Below are positions 45,301-54,217 of a DNA stretch of 64,000 nucleotides, piece by piece. Where the stretch lies: assembly GCF_965198575.1 (NCBI RefSeq), contig NZ_OZ240671.1, forward strand, positions 2,852,001 to 2,916,000, in the 5' to 3' direction. Every line of letters begins with the position of its first letter. Positions within the stretch are counted from its first letter, which is position 1. The notes beneath the pieces were generated by a model. The model searched no databases and was not told the origin of the DNA. It was given only the letters and a program-made list of their open reading frames with translations. This DNA comes from Lichenicola sp965198575 (lineage in GTDB: Bacteria > Pseudomonadota > Alphaproteobacteria > Acetobacterales > Acetobacteraceae). A program made the position numbers and the translations under genes.

Positions 45301-47223
45301 TCAGGACGCCGCTTCGAGCTCCTGCTCGGCCTCGAGCCACTCCTCCTCGGCGGTCGCCTGTTCGCGGGCGATCGCGGCGAGCCGGGTGTTGGCGCGGGTG
45401 ATCTCCTCGGCCCGGCCCGGCGCGTACATCGCCGGGTCGGCCAGCCTCGCCTCCAGCGTCGCCCGTTCCGCGGCAAGCCGCGCCAGCAACGCCTCCGCAT
45501 CACGTGCCCGCTTGCGTACCGGCGCCATCGCCCGCCTGGTCTCGGCCCGATCACGCCGGTCCTCCGCGCGCGCCGGCGTGGGCGCCCTGGATCCAGACTC
45601 TCCACCACGTCCGGCTTCCCGCGCCGCAGCCCGCGCACGCTCGGACAACCAGACGCGATACTCCGCCATGTCGCCATCGAACGGCTGCACCCGGCCGTCG
45701 CCCACCAGCCACAGCCGGTCGGCCACCAGCTCCACCAGGTGCGGATCGTGGCTGATCAGCAGCACCGCACCCTCGAACTCGGCGAGCGCCCGGATCAGCG
45801 CCTCGCGGGCATCCAGGTCGAGATGGTTTGTGGGCTCGTCGAGGATCAGCAACTGCGGCGCGTCGCGGGTGGCAAGCGCCAGCAGCAGTCGCGCCTTTTC
45901 CCCACCCGAGAGGTCGCGCGTCGGGGTGTCGGCGCGGTTGGCGTCCAGCCCGAACCGGGCAAGCTGCGAGCGCAGTGCCGTCGGCAGGGCCAGCGGCAGG
46001 GCGCGGGCGATATGCTGCACCGGGCTCTCGTCCGGCGTCAGTTCCTCCGCCTGGTGCTGCGCGAAATAGCCGACCTTCAGCTTGGCGTGCCGCTGCATGA
46101 CGCCCGATTGCGGCTCCAGGCGGCCGGCGATCAGCTTGGCAAACGTCGACTTGCCGTTGCCGTTGGCGCCAAGGAGAGCAATCCGGTCCTCCATGTCGAT
46201 GCGCAGGCTGAGGTTCGACAGGATCGGCCGGCCGTCATACCCGACCGTCGCCCGCTCCAGTGTCAGCATCGGTGGCGGCAGCTGGATCGGCTCGGGAAAC
46301 GCGAACACGGTGGCGCGGTCCTCGACGACGCTCTCGATCGCCGGCAGCTTCTCCAGCGCCTTGATGCGCGCCTGCGCCTGCTTCGCCTTGGTGGCCTTGG
46401 CGCGGAAGCGGTCGACGAACGACTGCATGTGCGCCCGTCGTGCGGCGATGCGGTCGGCCGCCCGGTTCTGCTGCATGGCGTGCTCGGTGCGGATGCGCAC
46501 GAACTCGTCGTAGCCGCCCGGCGTGAGTGACAGCTTGCCGCGATCCAGATGCGCGATCGCCTCCACCGCGCGGTCGAGCAGGCCGCGATCGTGGCTGACG
46601 ATCAGGGCCGCACCCGGGAAGCGCGCGAGCCAGCTTTCCAGCCAAAGCGTCGCCTCGAGATCGAGATGGTTCGTCGGCTCGTCGAGCAGCAGCAGGTCCG
46701 GGTTCAGGAACAGCGCCGTCGCCAGTGCCACCCGCATGCGCCAGCCGCCGGAGAAGTCGTTCACCGCGCGCGCCTGCGCTGCCGCGTCGAAGCCGAGCCC
46801 GGACAGGATGGTGGCAGCACGGGCCGGCGCGCTGTCGGCCTCGATGGCGCGCAGCCGCTCGTGGATGTCGGCAACCCGGCCCGGGTCGTGCCCATCGCCG
46901 GCTACGGCGCTGACTGCCGCCTCGGCTTCTGCCAGCAGTTGCGTGCGCTCGACGTCGCCAGCGAGCACCGTGTCGAGCAGGTTCTGCTCCCCGGACGGGG
47001 CTTCCTGCAGGATGCGCGCCATGCGGGCCCGGCTGGACAGGCGGATTTCGCCGCCATCCGGCTGGATGTCGCCGGCGATCGCCGCCAGCAGCGTCGACTT
47101 GCCGGCGCCGTTGCGCCCGACCAGCCCGATGCGCCGGCCCGGATCGACCGTGAGATCGGCCTGGTCGAGCAGGGTGCGGCCGGCGATGCGCAACGTCAGC
47201 GCGGAGATGACGAGCAGGCTCAA
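45301..47223 (-). CDS. ABC-F family ATPase
   Basis: A soluble double ATPase of 640 aa, probably acting on the ribosome. Two nucleotide-binding domains have GRNGAGKST / DFSGGWRMR / LLLDEPTNHLDL and GANGNGKST / LSGGEKARL / LILDEPTNHLDL. The linker between them carries the charged AAHMQSFVDRFRAKATKAKQ-like region typical of the P-site tRNA interaction motif. The C-terminal helical coiled coil (AAERATLEARLADPAMY) resembles Uup/YheS-type proteins. Proteins of this kind are translation factors rather than transporters. The start is a TTG at 47223; the site ahead is weak. Confidence 0.92.
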   Translation of the reverse strand: MSLLVISALTLRIAGRTLLDQADLTVDPGRRIGLVGRNGAGKSTLLAAIAGDIQPDGGEIRLSSRARMARILQEAPSGEQNLLDTVLAGDVERTQLLAEAEAAVSAVAGDGHDPGRVADIHERLRAIEADSAPARAATILSGLGFDAAAQARAVNDFSGGWRMRVALATALFLNPDLLLLDEPTNHLDLEATLWLESWLARFPGAALIVSHDRGLLDRAVEAIAHLDRGKLSLTPGGYDEFVRIRTEHAMQQNRAADRIAARRAHMQSFVDRFRAKATKAKQAQARIKALEKLPAIESVVEDRATVFAFPEPIQLPPPMLTLERATVGYDGRPILSNLSLRIDMEDRIALLGANGNGKSTFAKLIAGRLEPQSGVMQRHAKLKVGYFAQHQAEELTPDESPVQHIARALPLALPTALRSQLARFGLDANRADTPTRDLSGGEKARLLLALATRDAPQLLILDEPTNHLDLDAREALIRALAEFEGAVLLISHDPHLVELVADRLWLVGDGRVQPFDGDMAEYRVWLSERARAAAREAGRGGESGSRAPTPARAEDRRDRAETRRAMAPVRKRARDAEALLARLAAERATLEARLADPAMYAPGRAEEITRANTRLAAIAREQATAEEEWLEAEQELEAAS

Positions 47224-47253
47224 CTGGCGGAAGCTCCCGGGGAGCGAGAGTGT

Positions 47254-47733
47254 CTAAGGCAAGGGCCGATGCACCGACAAGACGGCAGTCAGGACCGCAG
47301 GCGGCAGATCGACATAATCAGCGGTCCCGAACCAGCGGGTCGAGACGGTTCGTCCGACGTGGGCGAACATCGCTATCCAGAAATTGTCACTCTTCAGGTC
47401 GAAGACCATCGTCGCGTTTTCGGCGCCGCAATCATGCGGTCGGCAGACATCGCCGATCAGGTAGTGGTCAGTGACGGAGAAGGTGTCGCCCACCGTATAG
47501 ACGTGTCGCAGGAGCTTCCACTCCGCGTCCGGGAGGACCTCCCTGAGGCCCCGCGCGATCCGGGGGGTGTCGAGGAACATGGTCTTTCCGGGGCTCACTC
47601 GATCGGCAGGCGTGTGGTCTTTCCAGATCGACAGGCTGCTCCAGTCGGCCCGATCCGCCGCCACGCCGGTCTTGCCAATCGCAAGGATCAGTACGACGCC
47701 CATCTGCAGACACGCGAACGCAGACGGTCTCAT
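47254..47733 (-). CDS. Exported Ivy-like lysozyme/transglycosylase inhibitor
   Basis: A 159-aa protein with a signal peptide (LQMGVVLILAIGKTGVAAD) and the hallmark loop of Ivy-family inhibitors, CRPHDC at residues 97-102, flanked by YLIGDV and GAENATMVFDLKSDN. In E. coli Ivy the loop (CKPHDC) enters the lysozyme active site, and Ivy proteins also inhibit lytic transglycosylases. The start is set by overlap with the SLT gene (ATGA). The cargo is periplasmic, the place where it could protect the cell from the enzyme encoded just upstream. Sequence outside the loop is divergent, so the family call rests mainly on loop, size and context. Confidence 0.78.
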   Translation of the reverse strand: MRPSAFACLQMGVVLILAIGKTGVAADRADWSSLSIWKDHTPADRVSPGKTMFLDTPRIARGLREVLPDAEWKLLRHVYTVGDTFSVTDHYLIGDVCRPHDCGAENATMVFDLKSDNFWIAMFAHVGRTVSTRWFGTADYVDLPPAVLTAVLSVHRPLP

Positions 47734-48152
47734 GGATGGATCTGCATCAGGCACGCGACGCCGGCCGTCTTTTTCATGCATGCCTCGCAGGCGACAATAT
47801 TGTCGCTATAGCCGCTACCGGTTCCGAAGGCATCCACGCCGGCCCTGACATTACCCCCCTGACGCCGGATCCTGATGTCCAGGTAGAGCGTGCCACATTG
47901 GATGTTCTTTGCGTCGTCGCTCATGTCGGCGAGGGTAAAATGCGGCGCGTGGCCCAGGCTCAGGTTGACATCTTTTATGGCCGCTGTCGTGAGCTGCATC
48001 ATGCCCCGGGCGGACGAGCCGTTTTCGTTCCTGCGTGGTCGGAAGCCACACTCTTTCCATATCAGACAGGTCAGGAACGCGTCGGAAAGGACCTTCGACT
48101 TGTTGTTCTCCCGCACTAGATCAGCAATCTCGGACAAGGTGCGTGTTGCCAT
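47730..48152 (-). CDS. SLT-type lytic transglycosylase, no signal peptide (putative effector)
   Basis: A 140-aa peptidoglycan lytic transglycosylase (SLT, lysozyme-like fold). The catalytic Glu is Glu34 in LIWKECGFRP (family ExxF), followed by GSSARGMMQLTTAAIKDV and AKNIQCGTLYLDIRIRRQGG, then GVDAFGTGSGYSDNIVACEACM in the place of the usual AYNAG. It cleaves the MurNAc-GlcNAc bond. It has no signal peptide or anchor, so ordinary export to the wall is unexplained; small signal-less SLT domains of this form occur among type VI secretion effectors. It overlaps by 4 bp the exported Ivy-like gene, which would be its immunity protein. No secretion apparatus is visible in the window. Confidence 0.78.
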   Translation of the reverse strand: MATRTLSEIADLVRENNKSKVLSDAFLTCLIWKECGFRPRRNENGSSARGMMQLTTAAIKDVNLSLGHAPHFTLADMSDDAKNIQCGTLYLDIRIRRQGGNVRAGVDAFGTGSGYSDNIVACEACMKKTAGVACLMQIHP

Positions 48153-48379
48153 TGTGCCTGCCCCGGTGACCAGCGTCGATCATCCTGCAGGAGGTCATTG
48201 TCCTCTTCCAGGCAAAAGGCAAAAGATCCAGCTCACGATCGGCCGTGATGTCTGCAATCTGGGGTTGAAGCTTCACAGCTTTCCACTGAACAGCGGAGGT
48301 GGCACGCGCCGCGTTTTTGCTCTAAATCGCGCCGCAACCCCACAGCCTGCCTCGTGCCGGCCCCTAGGAGATACCCGTC

Positions 48380-48802
48380 ATGGCCATCGAGCGCACCCTG
48401 TCGATCCTCAAGCCGGACGCCACGCGTCGCAACCTCACCGGCAAGATCAACGCGCTGTTCGAGGAAGCCGGCCTGCGCATCGTCGCCCAGAAGCGCATCC
48501 AGCTCTCCGACGCCCAGGCCGGTGCGTTCTACGAGGTGCACAAGGCGCGCCCGTTCTACCAGAGCCTGGTGTCGTCGATGACCGCGGCCCCGGTGGTCGT
48601 GCAGGTGCTGGAAGGCGAGGGCGCGGTGCTCAAGAACCGTGACGTGATGGGCGCCACCGACCCGAAGAAGGCCGAGCCGCACACCGTGCGCGCGCAGTTC
48701 GCGGAGAGCATCGAGGCCAACTCCGTGCATGGCTCCGACAGCGCCGAGAACGCCGCCATCGAGATCGCCTTCTTCTTCGCCGGCACCGAGATCCTTCCCT
48801 GA
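48380..48802 (+). CDS. ndk: Nucleoside diphosphate kinase
   Basis: A 140-aa enzyme that balances nucleoside triphosphates by moving the gamma phosphate from ATP. The active-site His117 sits in the signature NSVHGSDS, and TLSILKPDA and ARPFYQSLVSSMTAAPVV are typical. GGAG lies about 9 nt before the ATG. It is transcribed alone or with the MFS gene, 65 bp downstream. Confidence 0.97.
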   Translation: MAIERTLSILKPDATRRNLTGKINALFEEAGLRIVAQKRIQLSDAQAGAFYEVHKARPFYQSLVSSMTAAPVVVQVLEGEGAVLKNRDVMGATDPKKAEPHTVRAQFAESIEANSVHGSDSAENAAIEIAFFFAGTEILP

Positions 48803-48821
48803 TTTCAGGGGGCCTTATCCA

Positions 48822-48837
48822 GGGGGACCTGACCCCC
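48822..48837 (+). terminator. Short G:C hairpin after ndk
   Basis: GGGGG and CCCCC are paired over a 6-nt loop, 20 bp after the ndk stop and without a T-run. It may be a weak terminator or may fall inside the MFS leader. Confidence 0.25.
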
Positions 48838-48867
48838 GCCGGAGAACCGAGCCGCCGACGGCCCAGC

Positions 48868-50103
48868 GTGGCCGCGGCGGTGATCGGCAACACCCTCGAG
48901 GTGTTCGACTTCATCGCCTACGGCACCTTCGCGGTCATGATCGGCCGCACCTTCTTCCCGACCCACGACGACTATCTCAGCCTGCTGCTGTCGGTCTCCA
49001 CCTTCGGCGTCGGCTTCGTCACCCGCCCGCTCGGCGCGATCCTGGTTGGGCTGCTCGCCGACCGCCACGGCCGCCGCCACGGCATGATGATCTCGCTCGG
49101 CCTGATGGGGCTGGGCAGCCTGATGATCGCGGTGCTGCCGGGCTATGCCAGCATCGGCCCGTGGGCGCCGGCTCTGCTCGTGCTGGCCCGTCTGATCCAG
49201 GGCATCGCCTGGGGCGCCGAGGCCGGACCCGCCACCACCTACCTGTTGGAAAATGCGCCGCCTGGCCGCAGCGGGCTGTATGCCTCCTGGCAGGGCGCGA
49301 GCCAGTCTCTCGCCGTGCTCGGCGCCGGACTGATCGGCTATGTCGCGACGCTGCTGCTCGGGCCTGGTGCGATGGCGGAGTGGGGCTGGCGGCTGCCGTT
49401 CGCGCTCGGCGTGCTGGTGGTACCGGTCGGGCTGGCGCTGCGACGCGGGCTCGAGGAGGTGCCGGTCACCCAGCTGGCGGAACCGGGAAGCAGTCGCGTG
49501 GGCCAGCTGTTCTCGGCCGGCCGCGGGAAGCTGCTCTGCGCGCTGATGCTGCTGATCGCCGGCACCGTCAGCCAGTATTTCCTCAACTACATCACCACCT
49601 ACGCGCTCGCCGTGCTGCACCTGCCGACCGGGCTGTCGCTGCTGGGCACCGTCATCGTCGGCGGCTGCGGCGCCATTGCCGCCCTGGTGGCCGGGCATTT
49701 ATCCGATCGGATCGGCCGCATCCCGGTGATCCTGGTGCCACGCCTGGCGCTCGGCCTGCTGATCGTTCCGCTGCTGCTGTTGCTGACCGGCCATCCCGCC
49801 GGCTGGCTGTTCGGCCTGGTCGCCGCTCTCGTCACGGTGCTGCAGGTCGGCAGCTTCGCCGGCTCGGTGGTGCTGCTGGTCGAGCTGTTCCCGCCCCAGG
49901 TCCGCAGCACCGGCTTCGGCACGCTGTATGCGATCGCGATCTCGCTGTTCGGCGGCACCGCGCAGATCGTGTTCACGACCCTGATCCACTGGACGCATGA
50001 TCCGGTCTCGCCGGCCTGGTATCTCGCCGTGGTGAACCTGGTCGCCGCCCTGGCAGCCCTCGGCCTTCGCGGGCCAAGAGGCGTCCCGGCTCAGCCCAGG
50101 TAG
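48868..50103 (+). CDS. MFS transporter (metabolite:H+ symporter type)
   Basis: A 12-helix inner-membrane permease of at least 411 aa. The pattern NTLEVFDFIAYGTFA at helix 1, GLLADRHGRRHGMM at the loop 2-3, ARLIQGIAWGAEAGPATTYL and LSDRIGRIPVIL is that of the metabolite:H+ symporters (ProP/KgtP-like). The substrate is unknown, though members often carry organic acids. A GTG at 48868 is the only canonical start, but it lacks a nearby site and cuts the usual N-terminus; residues LTPAGEPSRRRPS continue in frame upstream to a CTG at 48829. The stop overlaps the convergent DUF2142 gene by 13 bp. Confidence 0.85.
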   Translation: MAAAVIGNTLEVFDFIAYGTFAVMIGRTFFPTHDDYLSLLLSVSTFGVGFVTRPLGAILVGLLADRHGRRHGMMISLGLMGLGSLMIAVLPGYASIGPWAPALLVLARLIQGIAWGAEAGPATTYLLENAPPGRSGLYASWQGASQSLAVLGAGLIGYVATLLLGPGAMAEWGWRLPFALGVLVVPVGLALRRGLEEVPVTQLAEPGSSRVGQLFSAGRGKLLCALMLLIAGTVSQYFLNYITTYALAVLHLPTGLSLLGTVIVGGCGAIAALVAGHLSDRIGRIPVILVPRLALGLLIVPLLLLLTGHPAGWLFGLVAALVTVLQVGSFAGSVVLLVELFPPQVRSTGFGTLYAIAISLFGGTAQIVFTTLIHWTHDPVSPAWYLAVVNLVAALAALGLRGPRGVPAQPR

Positions 50104-51602
50104 TAGCGCATGACGATGGCCCGGAGGGTGAGCGCCAGCGACACGGCCGGATAGAGCAGCAGGATGATCGCGATCGGAGCGGCCCGGGCCAGGTGTCCCT
50201 CCGGACGGCGCGGCAGGGCGAGCGGCAGGAACAGCGCGATCGGCAGGAAATAGCGACCCTGCACCCCCTCGACGATGCCGCCGCCGATCGGGCTCCAGCT
50301 CAGGTACTCCAGGACGAACACCGCAACTATGGCGGCGACGAGCAACACGCCGTTGAGCAGCATCGGCAGCAGGGACGCGTTCCCGGGCGGCCCTGGTGCC
50401 GGCCTTGGTCCCGGCTTTGGTGCCGTGCCCGGTTCGAGAATCACCGCAAGCGTGGCGACGATGAGGATGATGCCTGTAACCGCGTAGTATGGGTTCGGCA
50501 GGGTGGTATCGAGCCAGCCGAGCACGCCCACGAACTCGCGGAAATACGGCCCCCCCTCCTGCACCTGCCGAGCCAGGGTGTTGACGACAATCCGCTCGGC
50601 GAGACCGGGGTTCGCGAGGAGCGCCTGGATCTGCTGGCTCGTATGCGCCGACGTGACGTGTGGCAGGGTGACCGCACCGGTCAGCATGATCCAGCCCACG
50701 ACCGGAACGGTGGTCGAGGCCGCCAGCACGAGGCGCCGGCGCCAGGCCGCTCGGTGCCAGCTATTGTCCCAGAGCAACGCGGGGATCAGGGCCAGCGGCA
50801 GATACGCAGGCCGCGCCATCGCCACCAGGCAGACCGCCACGCATGCGACAGCAAGTCGCGATCGGCCCGTCGGTGCGCCGAGCAGGGCGACGCCAAGCGC
50901 GCTGGCGGCGATCATCGGGCCGTCCTGCGAGACCGAGGCGAACAGCGCCAGCGACATCGGCAGGCACAGCACGGTGAACAGCAGCGGTGCCATGCCGCCC
51001 GCCATCCCGATCGCCACCGCCGCGATCAGCACGCTCACGCCGCCGCTCACCAGTCGCGCGAGCAGCAGGGTGTTGAGCACCGACAGCCCGGCATGCTTGC
51101 CGACCAGGATGCCGAGGGCTCCCGGCAGATAGAAGAATGGCGGGTAGATCGCGGTATTCGGGAACGCCAGCGGGCCGCGTGGCCGCCAGTCTGCCGCCGC
51201 AGCCTGATCCGCCATCGCGCGCGTGGTCTTGATCTCCGGATGGAAGCGCAACCGGTCGAACGCGGCGGACGCGCGGTCGAGGCCGAGATCGACGATGCCG
51301 CCGGCGGTATCGCCACCCTGGCGCAGGCCGAGCAGGCCCAGGCCGGCGATCTGGTCGGCACGATCGGCATGGTTGGTCTCGTCGGCGGCCTGGAACGGCG
51401 GCATCAGGCAGGCGATCGCCATGACCCCGGTGCCGCCATACGCCAGGAAGAACAGCGCCAGCAGCCGCGGTGCCCAAAGCCGCGGTTCCCAAAGCCGCGG
51501 TTCCCGGAGCCGCGGTGCCCAGAGCCGGATCGCGGATGCCCAGAGCCGGATCGCCAGCAGGCTGGGTGCCGGCCTCCGGGTGCCGAGACGAAACTGGCTC
51601 AT
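50091..51602 (-). CDS. DUF2142-like integral membrane protein
   Basis: A 503-aa polytopic protein with about eleven hydrophobic segments. The region MPPFQAADETNHADRADQIAGLG has the acidic loop after helix 1 seen in GT-C glycosyltransferases and in DUF2142 proteins, which are thought to handle lipid-linked sugars. The N-terminus has tandem RLWxPRLxEP repeats. The ATG overlaps the yfhO stop (ATGA), so it is the last gene of the purM-purN-yfhO chain. Function is unproven. Confidence 0.78.
   Translation of the reverse strand: MSQFRLGTRRPAPSLLAIRLWASAIRLWAPRLREPRLWEPRLWAPRLLALFFLAYGGTGVMAIACLMPPFQAADETNHADRADQIAGLGLLGLRQGGDTAGGIVDLGLDRASAAFDRLRFHPEIKTTRAMADQAAAADWRPRGPLAFPNTAIYPPFFYLPGALGILVGKHAGLSVLNTLLLARLVSGGVSVLIAAVAIGMAGGMAPLLFTVLCLPMSLALFASVSQDGPMIAASALGVALLGAPTGRSRLAVACVAVCLVAMARPAYLPLALIPALLWDNSWHRAAWRRRLVLAASTTVPVVGWIMLTGAVTLPHVTSAHTSQQIQALLANPGLAERIVVNTLARQVQEGGPYFREFVGVLGWLDTTLPNPYYAVTGIILIVATLAVILEPGTAPKPGPRPAPGPPGNASLLPMLLNGVLLVAAIVAVFVLEYLSWSPIGGGIVEGVQGRYFLPIALFLPLALPRRPEGHLARAAPIAIILLLYPAVSLALTLRAIVMRYYLG
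51463..51543. repeat. Tandem 15-bp repeat in the DUF2142 gene
   Basis: Four near-identical 15-bp units (consensus AGCCGCGGTKCCCAA, + strand) at 51463-51522 are followed by a related 21-bp unit. They encode PRLW(A/E)P-type repeats near the N-terminus of the membrane protein, before its first helix. Because 15 and 21 are multiples of three, length changes keep the frame. Confidence 0.75.
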
Positions 51603-54217
51603 CGGCGAGGCCTGTCCGTCAGGATGCCGCCACCGAGCAGAAGCAGCCCCAGCAGCATCGCTCCCCAGGCCCACGCGACATGCGGCGGCGCATATCCGAA
51701 GCGGATGTCGGAACGTCCGGCAGGCAACGGGATGCTCTGGAACGTTGCCTCATAGGCATCGGGCGTCAGGTGACGGTCATTCACCGTGGCGCTCCAGCCG
51801 GGGAACACCAGCTCGCGGCGGATCAATCGGGCAGGTGCGGCACAGGTGGCCGCGAGGCGCATCCGCGATTCCGGTTGCAGCACGCAGGACCCCTCCGTCG
51901 TGGCGAAGTAGGGTGCGGGGTCCGGCAGGCGGAGGATGTCGATCGTCGGGTCGGCATAGACGCGCGCGAGGGTCGGCTCGTGCGACACGGTATGGAGCAG
52001 CACGAACGGCGCATGTTCGCCGTCAGCCAGCGTGTCGTTCCAGACCGCCAGCCCACCCGCCAGGCTCGCAACCCGCAGGCGATAATGCACCTGGTCGCCC
52101 GCGCGGGTTTCGAGCGGGTCGTCGAGCGGCATCCAGAGCGGATGGTTGTCGACGGCCTGGGCCAGGTCGGCAGCACCGGTGCTGCACCGGGCAGCGACGC
52201 AGACCGAGATCTCGAGGCGACCCGCCGGATGGCCCGCATAGGTGCCGAGATCGACACCGGCCTGTTCGATGCGTGCATTGCCGGTGAGGCCCGGCGGCAT
52301 CGCGACCTCGATCACGGTGCCGGCCTGTACGGCTTGCGGGGCGAGCGTGCCGGGCATCGCCGGAGCGCTGATCTCCTCGGCGAGCGGGTCGAAGCCGTGC
52401 GGCACCAGCAGGTCCGACACGCCGAGCGCCTCGAGGCGGCCGATCGCGGTGGCGGTCGTGCTCTGCACGGTCGCCGGCGACGGCACGTCCATGCCCAGGC
52501 GCTGCAGGCGGCTGCCGAACAGGCCGGTCATGTCCATGCCGGGATCGAGGTCGCGTCCGATCCGGGCGATCAGGGCGAGCGGTACCGGCACCGCGTTCCA
52601 GTTCAGTGACGCGATCCTGAAGTAGGCGCCGTAGTTCGGCTGCAGCAGCGACATGCTGTAGAACCGGTGCAACCCGAGCTCGTGGCGCAGGAACGCGACC
52701 GGGCCGAGATCGGCGCGCGCGTGGCGGACGCCGGAGAACACCGGCAGCGCGAACAGGCCGATCGCGTTCACCGCCAGCAGCAATGCCGCCGCCCGATCAC
52801 GGCCGCGCATCGTCAGCGCGATGAATGCCGCTGCCGCTCCGAATGCCCAGAGCAGGGAGAGCAGCGGGAAGATGGCGTAGTGCGGCATCACCGCCGCAAG
52901 CGCGTGGACCGGTTTGCGCGCCATGAACGCCGCCCTTGCCGCCAGGAGTCCACAGGCCGCTCCGACCAGCAGCATCCGCCGCACGGGCGGACCTTGACCG
53001 CGACGCAGATCATCGAGACCGAGTGCGGCGAGGAGGCTGAGTGCGAACGCCCATCCGGGGGAGGCATAGACGTAGAACATGGTCTGGCGGATCAGCGGGA
53101 TCAGGTCGAATGCCTGGCTCACCCGCGGCATGCCGGCGGATTTCAACAGGCTTGCCAGCAGCCAGCCGGCCAGCACCCAGCGCAACGCGCGATGCCGCCC
53201 GCCGGTGCGCCCTGCCAGTGCCACTGCCGCCGCGACCACCAGCACGAGATCGCAGTAGCCGCCGGTATGCCACCAGACATCGGCCTCGCCGGGGACATGG
53301 TCGAAGCCATAGATCAGCGTGCCGAGAAGGTAGGGAAACAGCAGCAGCCCGTAGCTGGCAGCCATCAGGTGGGTGCCGGCGAAATCGGTGTTCTGGCCGA
53401 GGAACGATGACGGCAGGGACTCCGCGAACGGCAGCCAGGCCGGTGCCGACAGCAGCAGACCGAGCACTCCGCCGGCGCCGATCCGCCAGGCGACATCGGT
53501 CCATCGCCAACCCGCCGACGCCACCCGCCAGCCGGCGATGCAGAGCGCCAGCAGGCCGTCCATGAAGGCCGTTTCGGGGAAGCCGGCGACGATCGAGCCG
53601 GCAATCGCCACCGCGACCAGCGGCCAGCCGCCCCGCCCCCCTTCGCGCGAGAGCCGGGCGGATCGCTCGATGCCGAGCACCAGCAGCGGCAGGAACGGCA
53701 CCGGCATGATCGGGCCGTGGCTGAACCAGGCGAGCGTGCCGCAGAACTCCATCAGCACGGCGCCGACCAGCCCGGAACGGCGATCCAGGCCCAGCTCGGA
53801 CAGCAGGGCGAGCATGAACAGACCGGTCAGGATCTGCATGCTGATCTTGAGATAGAGCACGCCGTCCGCGAAATGCAGCAGCAGCACGAAGGGCAGGAAC
53901 AGCGCCGAGTTCTGCATCTCGGCCGCGAGCGGCATGCCGAGCCCGGAATACGGGTTCCACCAGGGCAGCTGCCCGTGCAGCCACTGGTCGGCGGCGAGCT
54001 TGCCGAGCGCCTGCGTCGTCACGCCCGCATTGCCGTCGATCCAGCCGGGGAAGCCCGGCAGGATCTGGCTCGGCGTGCTGGTCGTGAGGCCGGCCTCCAT
54101 GAAGAGCGGGTTCGCCGACAGCCAGCCGAGGAGCGCGGGCAGCTGGACGAGCAGCGGCAGTGCCACCAGCAGCGCCACCGCACCCCACGCGGAACGGGAC
54201 ACGCTCATGCCGGGCAT
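51599..54217 (-). CDS. YfhO-family membrane protein
   Basis: A large 872-aa inner-membrane protein of the YfhO (GT-C-like) family. About twelve hydrophobic segments in the first 550 residues include ADQWLHGQLPWWNPYSGLGMPLAAEMQNSALF, a typical external loop with the family DxW/WNPY signature, followed by a long periplasmic region with beta-type sequence and a final C-terminal helix. YfhO in Gram-positives glycosylates lipoteichoic acid; bacterial homologues elsewhere are less studied. The start ATG follows the purN TGA directly (TGAATG). An ATG at 54208 is also possible. Confidence 0.85.
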   Translation of the reverse strand: MPGMSVSRSAWGAVALLVALPLLVQLPALLGWLSANPLFMEAGLTTSTPSQILPGFPGWIDGNAGVTTQALGKLAADQWLHGQLPWWNPYSGLGMPLAAEMQNSALFLPFVLLLHFADGVLYLKISMQILTGLFMLALLSELGLDRRSGLVGAVLMEFCGTLAWFSHGPIMPVPFLPLLVLGIERSARLSREGGRGGWPLVAVAIAGSIVAGFPETAFMDGLLALCIAGWRVASAGWRWTDVAWRIGAGGVLGLLLSAPAWLPFAESLPSSFLGQNTDFAGTHLMAASYGLLLFPYLLGTLIYGFDHVPGEADVWWHTGGYCDLVLVVAAAVALAGRTGGRHRALRWVLAGWLLASLLKSAGMPRVSQAFDLIPLIRQTMFYVYASPGWAFALSLLAALGLDDLRRGQGPPVRRMLLVGAACGLLAARAAFMARKPVHALAAVMPHYAIFPLLSLLWAFGAAAAFIALTMRGRDRAAALLLAVNAIGLFALPVFSGVRHARADLGPVAFLRHELGLHRFYSMSLLQPNYGAYFRIASLNWNAVPVPLALIARIGRDLDPGMDMTGLFGSRLQRLGMDVPSPATVQSTTATAIGRLEALGVSDLLVPHGFDPLAEEISAPAMPGTLAPQAVQAGTVIEVAMPPGLTGNARIEQAGVDLGTYAGHPAGRLEISVCVAARCSTGAADLAQAVDNHPLWMPLDDPLETRAGDQVHYRLRVASLAGGLAVWNDTLADGEHAPFVLLHTVSHEPTLARVYADPTIDILRLPDPAPYFATTEGSCVLQPESRMRLAATCAAPARLIRRELVFPGWSATVNDRHLTPDAYEATFQSIPLPAGRSDIRFGYAPPHVAWAWGAMLLGLLLLGGGILTDRPRR

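Noticed and set aside
48300..48322. Sigma54-like TGGCAC...TTGC upstream of ndk
   Set aside because: The spacing between the GG and GC elements is wrong for a -24/-12 promoter.
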